From Methanobacteriota archaeon (lineage in GTDB: Archaea; Halobacteriota; Methanosarcinia; Methanosarcinales; Methanoperedenaceae), in NCBI GenBank assembly GCA_018900975.1, contig JAHIFK010000002.1, positions 1 through 17,051 on the forward strand: 17,051 bases of DNA, in the 5' to 3' direction. This document shows, piece after piece, positions 1 to 6,889 of this stretch (within the stretch, counting starts at the first letter, position 1; the number at the start of each line of letters is the position of its first letter). The position numbers were made by a program, and so were the translations under genes. The notes below the pieces were generated by a model. The model saw only the letters and a program-made list of their open reading frames with translations. It had not been told where the DNA came from and did no database searches.

Positions 1-120
1 CGCGCCTATGCATAATACCTTTGATGAAAGGAGTTTTTTCTGTCCTTTTCCGCCTACCTCGGGCAATATGATATGACGCGAGTATCGCTTTATCTGTTCT
101 TCGCTGAATCCGCCTAACAT
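1..120 (-). CDS. ThiF/MoeB/HesA-family E1-like adenylyltransferase, N-terminal fragment
   Basis: Only the first 40 codons lie in the window; the rest runs off the left edge. Translation from the ATG at 118-120 gives MLGGFSEEQIKRYSRHIILP, then EVGGKGQKKLL and VLCIGA. This is the typical opening of ThiF/MoeB/HesA proteins (an R-Y-S-R-H-I-x-L-P-E-x-G-x-x-G-Q-x-K-L helix, then the first strand of the nucleotide-binding Rossmann fold). Family members adenylate the C-terminus of a ubiquitin-like sulfur carrier (ThiS, MoaD, SAMP) for thiamin, molybdopterin or tRNA thiolation. Which carrier applies cannot be told from 40 residues. An AAGGTGA Shine-Dalgarno sits 5 nt upstream. The gene has its own promoter region, separate from the cluster whose last gene ends at 213. 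Confidence 0.85.
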   Translation of the reverse strand, partial: MLGGFSEEQIKRYSRHIILPEVGGKGQKKLLSSKVLCIGA

Positions 121-140
121 TTTTTCACCTTATTATTACT

Positions 141-185
141 GGTAGTATTATTTTTTTCACTAAAGTATTACTACCATAAATAATT
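141..185 (-). promoter_or_regulatory. Candidate TATA box and operator of the ThiF/MoeB-like gene
   Basis: On the minus strand an AT-rich TATTTAT box (about 177-184) is followed by an inverted repeat. Its 10-bp arms at 141-150 (GGTAGTATTA) and 166-175 (TATTACTACC) differ by one mismatch. The same segment also contains a direct repeat, AGTATTA at 144-150 and 164-170, exactly 20 bp apart (two helical turns). The arms lie where transcription should begin, about 25 bp downstream of the TATA box, which would suit a repressor site. The binding protein is unknown. Confidence 0.4.
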
Positions 186-212
186 TGTGGTTATTTTATG
201 TATTACATCGTA

Positions 213-1289
213 TTACAACATCTGTATTGGCACAGGAGTTATACAGAGCAGTCCAAGGGCAAATGTCAGCACCCCAAGTACCATCCTTTTCCTGTCAAGC
301 GGAACATCCTCATTTAGAGGTCTGGGATGACCTGCGGCAGAAAAAATGATTAGAAGAATGCTATAGAATATCCACAGAGAACCATCTGTTTTCTGGAATA
401 TTATCAGGTAAGCGCCTATTGAGAACAAGACAGCAGGCAGTACCGCTGAAACGCGGGATGCTTTTTCACCTATCATGGCACGAAGGACATGACCGCCATC
501 CAGTTGCCCAACAGGAATGAGGTTAATTGCTGTCACAAGCATCCCGGCCCATCCCGCAAAAGCGATCGGATTAATGGATGTTCCATCATTCGGAATGAAG
601 TCCATGATAAATCCGAATAGAGGCGGTATGCCAAGAGCAATACCATGCTCTTCCTGAGTGAGCAGTACAGGAGGTTGAAGAAGACCTATTAGAGTAACGA
701 TCACCGATGCAAAAAGCCCTATCAGAGGGCCGGATACCCCCACATCGAACAGGGCTTTTCTGCCGGGTATGGGGCCTCTGTGCTTAATGACAGCCCCCAT
801 AGTCCCGATAAGGCTGGGGAACGGGATGAAATAGGGTAGAGAGGTTCGCATCCCGTGCTTTTTCGCAACAAAATAATGCCCTGCTTCATGAGCGCCCAGC
901 ACTGTCATGATGGCTATCGTGAACGGGATTCCCTTCAGGATATCAGAAGGGACGCTTTCCAGGTCTGCTCCGTAAAGCAGCGAACCCACGAACATGGTAG
1001 TAAAAAATGTAGCGAACAACAGCGCGACATTTATCCATTTTTTCTCTTTGACCAGACCGAATGGTGAAGCCACAAGCACGTGTTCGCCCAGTTCATACCT
1101 TACCGAGAATTCAAAGCCCTTTTCAGCAAAAACGGTCCATAGTTCCTGATATATTATCCTGATGTCCTTTTTCGGAAACCCGAAGAAATATATCTTGCCG
1201 TCATGCTGCTGTATTTCATATATGGAAAAAAAAGGGCTTACCTTTTCAGCAAGTTCATCCGCAGCCTTTGACATTTGAAAATCGTTCAT
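213..1289 (-). CDS. Site-2 protease family (M50) intramembrane metalloprotease
   Basis: A 358-residue membrane zinc protease. The zinc-binding HExxH motif is HEAGH at residues 134-138 inside a membrane segment, and the third ligand lies in N256-L-I-P-V-G-Q-L-D264-G-G-H. This is the NxxPxxxLDG signature of M50 site-2 proteases. Residues 1-85 are a soluble N-terminal domain, followed by about six to eight hydrophobic segments from residue 88 to the C-terminus. The family cuts single-pass or signal-peptide-derived membrane segments, often to release regulators; no substrate is evident here. The start lies 5 bp after the permease stop with only a weak Shine-Dalgarno, suggesting translational coupling as the last gene of the mevalonate/ABC cluster. 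M6 (1274) is a possible alternative start. The family call is secure; the role is not. Confidence 0.9.
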   Translation of the reverse strand: MNDFQMSKAADELAEKVSPFFSIYEIQQHDGKIYFFGFPKKDIRIIYQELWTVFAEKGFEFSVRYELGEHVLVASPFGLVKEKKWINVALLFATFFTTMFVGSLLYGADLESVPSDILKGIPFTIAIMTVLGAHEAGHYFVAKKHGMRTSLPYFIPFPSLIGTMGAVIKHRGPIPGRKALFDVGVSGPLIGLFASVIVTLIGLLQPPVLLTQEEHGIALGIPPLFGFIMDFIPNDGTSINPIAFAGWAGMLVTAINLIPVGQLDGGHVLRAMIGEKASRVSAVLPAVLFSIGAYLIIFQKTDGSLWIFYSILLIIFSAAGHPRPLNEDVPLDRKRMVLGVLTFALGLLCITPVPIQML

Positions 1290-1294
1290 TTATC

Positions 1295-2224
1295 TTAATA
1301 CTCTAAATCCTGCTTAATGAATGTAACCATACCAATTAAAAACAATATCACAGAAGCGGCAATCAGTATATTGAAATAACCAGCAAAGACAGAAGGGTTA
1401 TAAACCGCCATCAGCCCAAGGGTAAAAGGGGAGAGCCATGTGAGCTTTTCAAGGTATATCAGAAAATCCATGCTGTTATTTGTCAGGTTCAACATGAAAT
1501 CAATAAAAGGTATCATGATCCATATAGAGGTCAGCGTGGCAGCAACTGTGACTATCCTCGTCCCTGCCCATGAGGCTTTCTTCTCGTTTTTAAACAGTAC
1601 TGAAACGAACATGCCTGCTGATGCGAACAACACCGCATTGATGAAAAGCAGCTTCATTACCAGTATCCCTACGTTATATGCAGGACTGAACAGGGAAGTG
1701 AAAACCCGATCTGTAATGAAATAAAAGAAAATTATCATTGGTATGGTCAAAAGGATAAGCCCGATGAACTTACCAATGTATATAGATTGTCTCGTCTGCG
1801 GACTTGAAGCCATGATAAAAAGCGTCTTTTTTTCATCCTCTCCTGCGATCGTAGTGCTGGCTTTTTTAATAATCTGGTTGCCAATGAAAGTGAGACTTAG
1901 CATGAGAGGGACCAAAATGAAGAATATTACTCCTATAGAGACAGGAAAAACCAGTGTAGGGACATTGCCCGACATGACCTCTGATGACGACGTTGCTGCA
2001 AAGGATACAATGTAGCTAAGTACATCAGTCATGGGATTATCTACGTATTTGAACGCCATGAGAGCCCCATCGATGCTCAAGTCAACATACTTTTCTGCAA
2101 AGAGAGCGTACGTTGATATCAACACAAGCACGGCAAACCAGACATATGAAATTAAAAAACTTTTTATAAGGCGCCTTGTTTCATTGTACACAATTGATAG
2201 AAAACCGGAAATAACAGACAGCAT
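1295..2224 (-). CDS. ABC-2 type transporter permease
   Basis: A 309-residue polytopic membrane protein with about six predicted helices: near residues 20-42, 88-118, 150-170, 185-210, 220-245 and 280-302. A first helix followed by a long extracytoplasmic loop and then a membrane core is the usual ABC-2 permease plan (NatB/YhaP-like). The central loop contains the charged stretch EDEKKTLFIMASSPQTR, which in this superfamily is the coupling region contacting the ATPase. It starts 2 bp after the stop of the ATP-binding subunit and has a GGAGA Shine-Dalgarno that overlaps that gene's last codons, so the two should form one transporter. The substrate is unknown; ABC-2 exporters move lipids, polysaccharides, drugs or sodium. 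Its place behind the mevalonate genes hints at, but does not show, a lipid-related cargo. Confidence 0.8.
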   Translation of the reverse strand: MLSVISGFLSIVYNETRRLIKSFLISYVWFAVLVLISTYALFAEKYVDLSIDGALMAFKYVDNPMTDVLSYIVSFAATSSSEVMSGNVPTLVFPVSIGVIFFILVPLMLSLTFIGNQIIKKASTTIAGEDEKKTLFIMASSPQTRQSIYIGKFIGLILLTIPMIIFFYFITDRVFTSLFSPAYNVGILVMKLLFINAVLFASAGMFVSVLFKNEKKASWAGTRIVTVAATLTSIWIMIPFIDFMLNLTNNSMDFLIYLEKLTWLSPFTLGLMAVYNPSVFAGYFNILIAASVILFLIGMVTFIKQDLEY

Positions 2225-2226
2225 AT

Positions 2227-3120
2227 TTATTTCTCCACAGGATGATACTTCGCGAAAATGTCATCGATCGAGATCTTCACAGGTCTTGCATCAATGATAT
2301 CAGCGGTGCCCGCTGCTATCTTCATTATACCCGGGATCTCGGAATCTTTCTTATAATGCACATATATCGATTCGCCGCTGACAGTTACCTTTGCCCCGTT
2401 CTTTTCAAGTTCAAAAAGCAGTTTCTGGGTCTGTCCCACATCAATAAGTTTGATCTCAATGGCTCCCTTGCCTATTTGCTGCCTGAGAGATGCCATTTCA
2501 CCGTCCACTATTACAGAACCGCTTCTCATTACTGTTACACTGTTGCACAGACCGTCCACAGTATCTAGGTCATTTCCTGTAAGAAGGACAGTCTTGTTCG
2601 AGGCAAGAAGATACTCTCTTATCCTTTTTTGTGAAACCGGGTCAAGACCTGCCATTGGCTCATCCAGCAGTAAAACAAGAGGGTTATGGACACACGCCAT
2701 CGCAAACGCAACGTTTTTCTCCATAGCCTGGGAAAAACGGTCAAGCCTCTGGTCAGCAACAGATTCAAGCCCTATTTGTTTTAAAATGCTTTCAATGATG
2801 TTCCTGTCATGTATCCCGTGAAGCGAAGCTGCAAACCTGACAAGGTCCCTTGCTGTGTAATCATTCGGGAGATGCGGCGTCTTTGGAACATAGCCGATAA
2901 TTTTCCTGATGTTTAATCCCTTTACCAGCGGGATATCGTTAATAGTTGCCTCGCCCGACTCAGGTCTGACAAGGGTCGAGAGTATCCTGAGAATGGTGGT
3001 TTTTCCGCAAGCTTCAGGACCTATGAGCCCGTGAATGACGCCCTTATTTACATGAAGGTCAATGTCTTTTATGGCTCTTGTTTTTCTGTATTTCTTGTTA
3101 AGCTTGCGCACGACTATCAT
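2227..3120 (-). CDS. ABC transporter ATP-binding protein with degenerate catalytic motifs
   Basis: A 297-residue ABC ATPase of the ABC-2 exporter (CcmA/NatA-like) type. The nucleotide-binding domain covers about residues 1-215 and a C-terminal accessory domain follows to the end. Walker A is G34-P-E-A-C-G-K-T41 and Walker B is LVLLLDE at 148-154, followed by the D-loop region GLDP; all of these are intact. Other conserved positions are changed. The Q-loop glutamine appears as K80 (YVPKTPHL). The LSGGQ signature reads F129-S-Q-A-M. The switch histidine appears as N183 in LLTGNDL. ATP binding looks plausible, but hydrolysis may be weak. Its ATG overlaps the DUF35 stop (ATGA), so translation is coupled to the mevalonate genes. 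It pairs with the permease immediately downstream. Confidence 0.88.
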   Translation of the reverse strand: MIVVRKLNKKYRKTRAIKDIDLHVNKGVIHGLIGPEACGKTTILRILSTLVRPESGEATINDIPLVKGLNIRKIIGYVPKTPHLPNDYTARDLVRFAASLHGIHDRNIIESILKQIGLESVADQRLDRFSQAMEKNVAFAMACVHNPLVLLLDEPMAGLDPVSQKRIREYLLASNKTVLLTGNDLDTVDGLCNSVTVMRSGSVIVDGEMASLRQQIGKGAIEIKLIDVGQTQKLLFELEKNGAKVTVSGESIYVHYKKDSEIPGIMKIAAGTADIIDARPVKISIDDIFAKYHPVEK

Positions 3121-3521
3121 TTATTTCTGGACTCCATAGGAACGAATTTCGTGCCGTAATACAGCATCCCTTTCTCGCTCTCCTCACCCAGCTTCCTGAA
3201 AGCGGATCTTACCTTCATGCCTATATGGATATCACTATGATCGCATATCACCTGTGAGGTAAGACTGGGACCTTCGTCAAGTTTGATTATTGCCAGTATG
3301 TAAGGTGTCTGCTTTTCGAAATCCTTTGTAGAACTGTGCACTATCGTGTATGTTACTACTTCGCCGGTGCCTTTGAATTTGAACGGCACTGACCTGCTGC
3401 TGCGCCTGCATTTAGGGCACAGGTTCCTTGGCGGATAGTAGAATCCACCGCATTTTTCACAGTGCGTTCCGATAAGATTGTACATGTTCTTGAGCCGTCT
3501 CCAGAATCTTGCTACAGTCAT
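3117..3521 (-). CDS. DUF35 OB-fold/zinc-ribbon protein of the thiolase-HMG-CoA synthase complex
   Basis: A 134-residue protein with an N-terminal rubredoxin-like zinc ribbon, C21-E-K-C24 and C35-P-K-C38, followed by an OB-fold. That is the standard DUF35 layout. In methanogenic archaea this protein bridges acetoacetyl-CoA thiolase and HMG-CoA synthase in a stable complex where a shared CoA site lets acetoacetyl-CoA pass directly between the enzymes. Here it directly follows both partners (2 bp after the thiolase stop). Its GGGAGGT Shine-Dalgarno overlaps the thiolase's last codons. The start at 3521 fits the family N-terminus (TVARFWRR, then YNLIG). The function is known for the family and strongly supported by the gene order. 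Confidence 0.92.
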   Translation of the reverse strand: MTVARFWRRLKNMYNLIGTHCEKCGGFYYPPRNLCPKCRRSSRSVPFKFKGTGEVVTYTIVHSSTKDFEKQTPYILAIIKLDEGPSLTSQVICDHSDIHIGMKVRSAFRKLGEESEKGMLYYGTKFVPMESRNK

Positions 3522-3523
3522 GG

Positions 3524-4687
3524 TTACCTCCCGAAAATATGGATAACAGCAGTGCCGCCTGAGCCTCCAACGTTATGGGTAAGCCCTATCTCGGCGCCGT
3601 CGATCTGACGTTTTCCAGCTTCGCCGCGAAGTTGCAATACCATCTCGACAGCCTGCTTTACGCCTGTTGCGCCGACTGGATGACCACATGCCTTAAGACC
3701 GCCTGACGTGTTAATCGGTATCTTTCCCCCGATAGCGGTCATGCCATCCATTGTAGCTTTTCCGCCTTCTCCCTTTTTCACGAAACCCATGTCTTCGATG
3801 GCGCAGATCTCGGCGATGGTGAAGCAGTCATGCACCTCTGCGAAATCGATATCTTTTGGAGTGACTTTTGCCATCTTATATGCCCGGTTCGCAGCAGCGA
3901 CCGTTGCATCAATTGTTGTAATGTCAGGTCTGTCATGAAGCGATAGCGTGCCGCTTGCCTGGGCTGATGCTTTTATGTATATAGGGGTATCTGTGAACTT
4001 TTTTGCAATTTCTGCTGGCGCAAGAACAACAGCAGCGGCGCCGTCTGATATCGGCGAGCAGTCAAAGACATGCAGAGGGTCTGCCACCATTACAGAATTG
4101 AGGACTGCATCTATTGATATCTCATTCTGGAACTGCGCTTTGGGGTTCATTGTTCCATGATGATGGTTCTTGACAGCAACAGAAGCGAGCTGTTCTGAAG
4201 TAGTCCCGTATTTATGCATGTGAAGCCGCGCTATCATGGCATAAAGTCCCGGGAAGGTGGCGCCCATTACGCCTTCCCATTCTCTGTCAGCAGCGGCTGC
4301 AAGGGCATCAGTGGTTGTTTCGACGTCAACGTCAGTCATCTTCTCAGCTCCGCCTGCTATCACGATATCATGATAGCCTGAAGCCACCGCAATGATACCC
4401 TGACGCAGTGCAAGACCGCCTGAGGCGCATGCCGCCTCCACACGCGTTGAGGGGACATGAAAACCTGCAAGACCAGAATAATCAGCTATCAGCGAGCCTA
4501 TATGCTCCTGTTCAATGAACCGCCCTCCGCTCATGTTGCCCACATAGAGCGCATCTATCTTTCCGCCCTGGAGGTTCGAATCCTCGATTGCTGCTACGCC
4601 AGCCTCTACAAAAATATCCCTGAATGATCTATCCCATAACTCGCCGAATTCAGTACATCCGACTCCAATAATTGCTACGTCACGCAT
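3524..4687 (-). CDS. Archaeal acetyl-CoA C-acetyltransferase (acetoacetyl-CoA thiolase)
   Basis: A 387-residue thiolase-fold enzyme that condenses two acetyl-CoA to acetoacetyl-CoA, the first step of the mevalonate pathway. The nucleophilic cysteine is C87 in EAACASGG. The other catalytic landmarks are the VHDCF motif with H286 and the GHPVGATG loop with H336. As in other archaeal/SCP2-type thiolases, the C-terminal block reads HNVGGSGGTAVIH and lacks the second active-site cysteine of classical bacterial thiolases. A strong GAGGTGA Shine-Dalgarno overlaps the end of the upstream HMG-CoA synthase gene (9-bp gap). The reaction is thermodynamically unfavourable alone, which explains the fixed neighbourhood with HMG-CoA synthase and DUF35. 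Family and role are confident from motif and context together. Confidence 0.93.
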   Translation of the reverse strand: MRDVAIIGVGCTEFGELWDRSFRDIFVEAGVAAIEDSNLQGGKIDALYVGNMSGGRFIEQEHIGSLIADYSGLAGFHVPSTRVEAACASGGLALRQGIIAVASGYHDIVIAGGAEKMTDVDVETTTDALAAAADREWEGVMGATFPGLYAMIARLHMHKYGTTSEQLASVAVKNHHHGTMNPKAQFQNEISIDAVLNSVMVADPLHVFDCSPISDGAAAVVLAPAEIAKKFTDTPIYIKASAQASGTLSLHDRPDITTIDATVAAANRAYKMAKVTPKDIDFAEVHDCFTIAEICAIEDMGFVKKGEGGKATMDGMTAIGGKIPINTSGGLKACGHPVGATGVKQAVEMVLQLRGEAGKRQIDGAEIGLTHNVGGSGGTAVIHIFGR

Positions 4688-4696
4688 TGAATCACC

Positions 4697-5737
4697 TCAC
4701 AACTTGATCTTGCCTTTATGTTTCGCATAGGTCGCATAATTGATATATATTGGGTTCGCCAGCATCTCTTCCACACTGGGCGCCCCATTCCTTATCTCAT
4801 CTATCCTGTCAGTCACGCTGAAGCTGAACGCATCGCTCCCGGCGCCTGAGCCGAAAGCTGTCATGAATATCCTGTCACCGGGTTTTGCGATATCAAGGAT
4901 TGCAGCAAGTCCCATCATACATGAACCCGAGTAAGTGTTCCCCAGGCGCGATACCACAAGTCCGGGTTTTATCTGTTCGCCTGAGAAACCCAGCATCTTT
5001 GCCACACGCGTTGGGAACTTTCCGTTTGGCTGGTGGAACACCGCATAATTATAGTCAGAGGGTTTTGTTCCAAGCCGTTCCATAAGACCTTCGGCTGCTG
5101 AGGTCACATGCCTGAAATAACCCGGTTCACCCGTGAACCGTCCTCCGTGTTCGGGATATGGTTTTCCTTCCCTTCTCCAGAAATCTGGTGTATCAGTGGT
5201 GAATGAATATGTTGATTCTATCCTTGCTATGATGTTCTCCTTTCCTATAATGTACGCCACACCGCCCGCCGCGGCTGTGTATTCAAGAGCGTCTCCCGGC
5301 GCGCCCTGCGAGACATCTGCGCCTATTGCCAGCCCAAGTTCGATCATATCCGATTCAGTCATCCCGACACATGCCTGCATGGCAGCAGTACCGGCTTTGC
5401 AGGCGAACTCAAAATCTGCGGCTGTCAGGTTGGGCGTAGCGCCTATCGCTTCAGCAACGATCGTACTTGTGGGTTTTACAGCATATGGGTGGCTTTCCGA
5501 ACCCGTGAATACAGCCCCTATCTTTTCAGGGTTAACACCGGCGCGGTTTACCGCGTTTCTCGCGGCTTCCACTGCTATAGTGACGGTATCTTCGTCCATG
5601 TCAGGAACGGATTTTTCAAATACCATCAATCCGTCGATTATGCTGTTCGGGTTGTCACCCCAAACTTTTGCTATTTCTTCTATTTTAATTCTATAGCGCG
5701 GTATGTAGGCGCCATATGATACTATTCCAGATTTCAT
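4697..5737 (-). CDS. Hydroxymethylglutaryl-CoA synthase, archaeal type
   Basis: A 346-residue HMG-CoA synthase, the usual archaeal length (shorter than eukaryotic forms). It adds acetyl-CoA to acetoacetyl-CoA to give HMG-CoA, the precursor of mevalonate and so of the isoprenoid chains of archaeal membrane lipids. Visible catalytic residues are the general base E81 (TGSESHPYAVKPT), the acyl-enzyme cysteine C113 (FEFACKAGTAAMQAC) and H235 (FHQPNGK). C-terminal SGSCMMGLAA and FGSGAGSDAF complete the family pattern. The ATG at 5735-5737 has a GAGGTA Shine-Dalgarno 4 nt upstream. It lies 32 bp behind the XRE regulator and directly ahead of thiolase and DUF35, so the three should be translated from one message and assemble as a complex. 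Confidence 0.95.
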   Translation of the reverse strand: MKSGIVSYGAYIPRYRIKIEEIAKVWGDNPNSIIDGLMVFEKSVPDMDEDTVTIAVEAARNAVNRAGVNPEKIGAVFTGSESHPYAVKPTSTIVAEAIGATPNLTAADFEFACKAGTAAMQACVGMTESDMIELGLAIGADVSQGAPGDALEYTAAAGGVAYIIGKENIIARIESTYSFTTDTPDFWRREGKPYPEHGGRFTGEPGYFRHVTSAAEGLMERLGTKPSDYNYAVFHQPNGKFPTRVAKMLGFSGEQIKPGLVVSRLGNTYSGSCMMGLAAILDIAKPGDRIFMTAFGSGAGSDAFSFSVTDRIDEIRNGAPSVEEMLANPIYINYATYAKHKGKIKL

Positions 5738-5769
5738 TTTTACCTCAGTCTTTTTAAATAAATCAGCAA

Positions 5770-6555
5770 TTAATGTTTCATATCGTAGGATTGCAGGGCC
5801 CTGATCAGTTCGTTTAGCGGCATTACCGTGGCTATAAGCGGCACGCGCTCTATTTCTGCGATCTTGGCTGCTATCGGGTCGATCTCAGAAGCAGGAAGCC
5901 CGTGAAGCACGATCAAGCCTGGCTTCAGGTTCGTGACCCGCAGCGCTACCATCGGGGACCGGCCTGTTGATATCCTGGTATACACCATGGCTCTCTCAGA
6001 ACTCCACCCGTACAGTTTCTGGAACTCATTGTAAGAAAGCTCAAGGATTGCCTTCAGGCTGTCGATCACAGTGTATCCATACAATGGTTTGATGTGTTCG
6101 ATGCCAGGACTGTAAACCACATCTCCCTTAAGCAGTTTTGTCATCTCTTCCACCGATATCGGAGAAAGATATTCATGAATGTCATAGATAGCATTTGCAG
6201 TGACATCACCGCGCAGCATACCTTCGTAAGAGCGTATCTTCGCCCCCCCCCGCGCTACGTCCACGTCCAGGATGGCATCTATTATCTTGCTAACGATAAA
6301 AATACCCGGGGATTTTCTTCTGCCGCTCTCGTAGTCGCTTATCACAGAGGGCGACACCTTAAGGTATGCGGCAAGGTCTGACTGGGATATCTCAAAAACC
6401 GTGCGCCACTTTTTTAGCGTTTCACCCGGATTGTCAGATAATGTTATTTCCCCGGCCATTTTCTCGGCAAGCTTGTGCCTTAGATCATCATATGTAGCAT
6501 TTATGCCAGATGCCGATGGGGCAGGCATGGAAGCAATGGCTGTGTTTTCAGTCAT
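5770..6555 (-). CDS. XRE-type helix-turn-helix regulator of the mevalonate cluster (COG1709-like)
   Basis: A cytoplasmic DNA-binding protein. With the ATG at 6555 it has 261 residues. An XRE/Cro HTH lies at about 43-96 (TLKKWRTVFEISQSDLAAYL, then VSPSVISDYESGRRKSPG). The roughly 150-residue C-terminal domain carries no motif I can name with certainty; the overall design matches archaeal COG1709-like predicted regulators often found beside HMG-CoA synthase. The longest frame begins at 6585, but that ATG lies inside the TATA box (6583-6591), so the internal ATG at 6553-6555 is preferred. The gene precedes HMG-CoA synthase by 32 bp and is probably co-transcribed. Regulation of its own cluster is an inference. 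Residues near GGAK are encoded by a run of nine Gs (6243-6251), an odd slippage-prone tract. Confidence 0.82.
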   Translation of the reverse strand: MTENTAIASMPAPSASGINATYDDLRHKLAEKMAGEITLSDNPGETLKKWRTVFEISQSDLAAYLKVSPSVISDYESGRRKSPGIFIVSKIIDAILDVDVARGGAKIRSYEGMLRGDVTANAIYDIHEYLSPISVEEMTKLLKGDVVYSPGIEHIKPLYGYTVIDSLKAILELSYNEFQKLYGWSSERAMVYTRISTGRSPMVALRVTNLKPGLIVLHGLPASEIDPIAAKIAEIERVPLIATVMPLNELIRALQSYDMKH

Positions 6556-6582
6556 ATAAGTTAGTAAGTAATGATGTTGGGG

Positions 6583-6623
6583 CATATAAAACTAACGAAA
6601 GGCACTTCGTCAAATAACGAAGT
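6583..6623 (-). promoter_or_regulatory. Promoter and three-half-site operator of the regulator/mevalonate cluster
   Basis: On the minus strand a TTTTATATG TATA box occupies 6583-6591, placing the transcript start near 6562 and leaving a very short leader before the ATG at 6555. Directly upstream is a perfect inverted repeat, ACTTCGT at 6604-6610 and ACGAAGT at 6617-6623 with 6 bp between. A third half-site, ACGAA at 6595-6599, adds a regular array: half-sites begin at 6595, 6606 and 6617, each 11 bp apart (one helical turn) and alternating in orientation. The position just upstream of the TATA box fits an autoregulatory or activator site. Binding by the adjacent XRE protein is inferred. Confidence 0.55.
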
Positions 6624-6703
6624 TCAGAAAAAGTCAAATACCAACAGGATATCTAAGGCTATGCACCCATTGATGGATCGTCAGGTATGATCCAGCAAAA
6701 TGA

Positions 6704-6778
6704 GGGGCCGTAGGGTAGCCTGGTCCATCCTTCATGCTTGGGGTGCATGAGACCTGAGTTCAAATCTCAGCGGCCCCA
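6704..6778 (+). tRNA. tRNA-Pro (anticodon GGG)
   Basis: A 75-nt cloverleaf. The acceptor strands GGGGCCG (6704-6710) and CGGCCCC (6771-6777) pair fully, with A as discriminator. The anticodon stem CATGC/GCATG encloses the loop TTGGGGT, giving anticodon GGG, which reads CCC and CCU proline codons. The T arm reads CTGAG TTCAAAT CTCAG. CCA is not encoded and no intron is visible. It diverges from the regulator gene and lies about 110 bp ahead of the histidine kinase. Confidence 0.95.
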
Positions 6779-6841
6779 TCCATTATCTGCGAATATCTGA
6801 AAATACTCAGGAAAAAGATTTATTTATTTTGCTGCATTATA

Positions 6842-6885
6842 TTTATATACATTGCCTGACTATTATTTTAAATAAGACTGAGAGG
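6842..6885 (+). promoter_or_regulatory. Promoter and ribosome binding site of the histidine kinase gene
   Basis: A good TATA box, TTTATATAC at 6842-6850, lies about 45 bp upstream of the ATG at 6890. It predicts a transcript start near 6871-6875 and a leader of roughly 15-20 nt. The leader contains a GAGAGG Shine-Dalgarno (about 6880-6885) 4 nt before the ATG. This supports independent transcription from the upstream tRNA-Pro. Confidence 0.6.
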
Positions 6886-6889
6886 ATAA

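Noticed and set aside
2227..3120. Treating the ABC ATPase as a pseudogene because of motif changes
   Set aside because: The frame is full length, Walker A and B are intact, and translation is coupled on both sides, so a divergent functional protein is more likely.
5133..5696. A 187-codon open frame on the plus strand within HMG-CoA synthase
   Set aside because: It is antisense to a gene with all catalytic motifs present, has low-complexity Ala/Pro/Ser composition typical of a shadow frame, and shows no domain or Shine-Dalgarno.
5738..5769. A possible internal promoter (ATTTATTTAAAA) between regulator and HMG-CoA synthase
   Set aside because: A start 25 bp downstream of this box would fall inside the HMG-CoA synthase coding sequence past the ATG, and the GAGGTA Shine-Dalgarno would be lost; read-through from the regulator promoter fits better.
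6585..6585. ATG at 6583-6585 as the start of the XRE regulator
   Set aside because: This codon is part of the TTTTATATG TATA box, so it would lie upstream of the transcript start; the ATG at 6555 is chosen instead.
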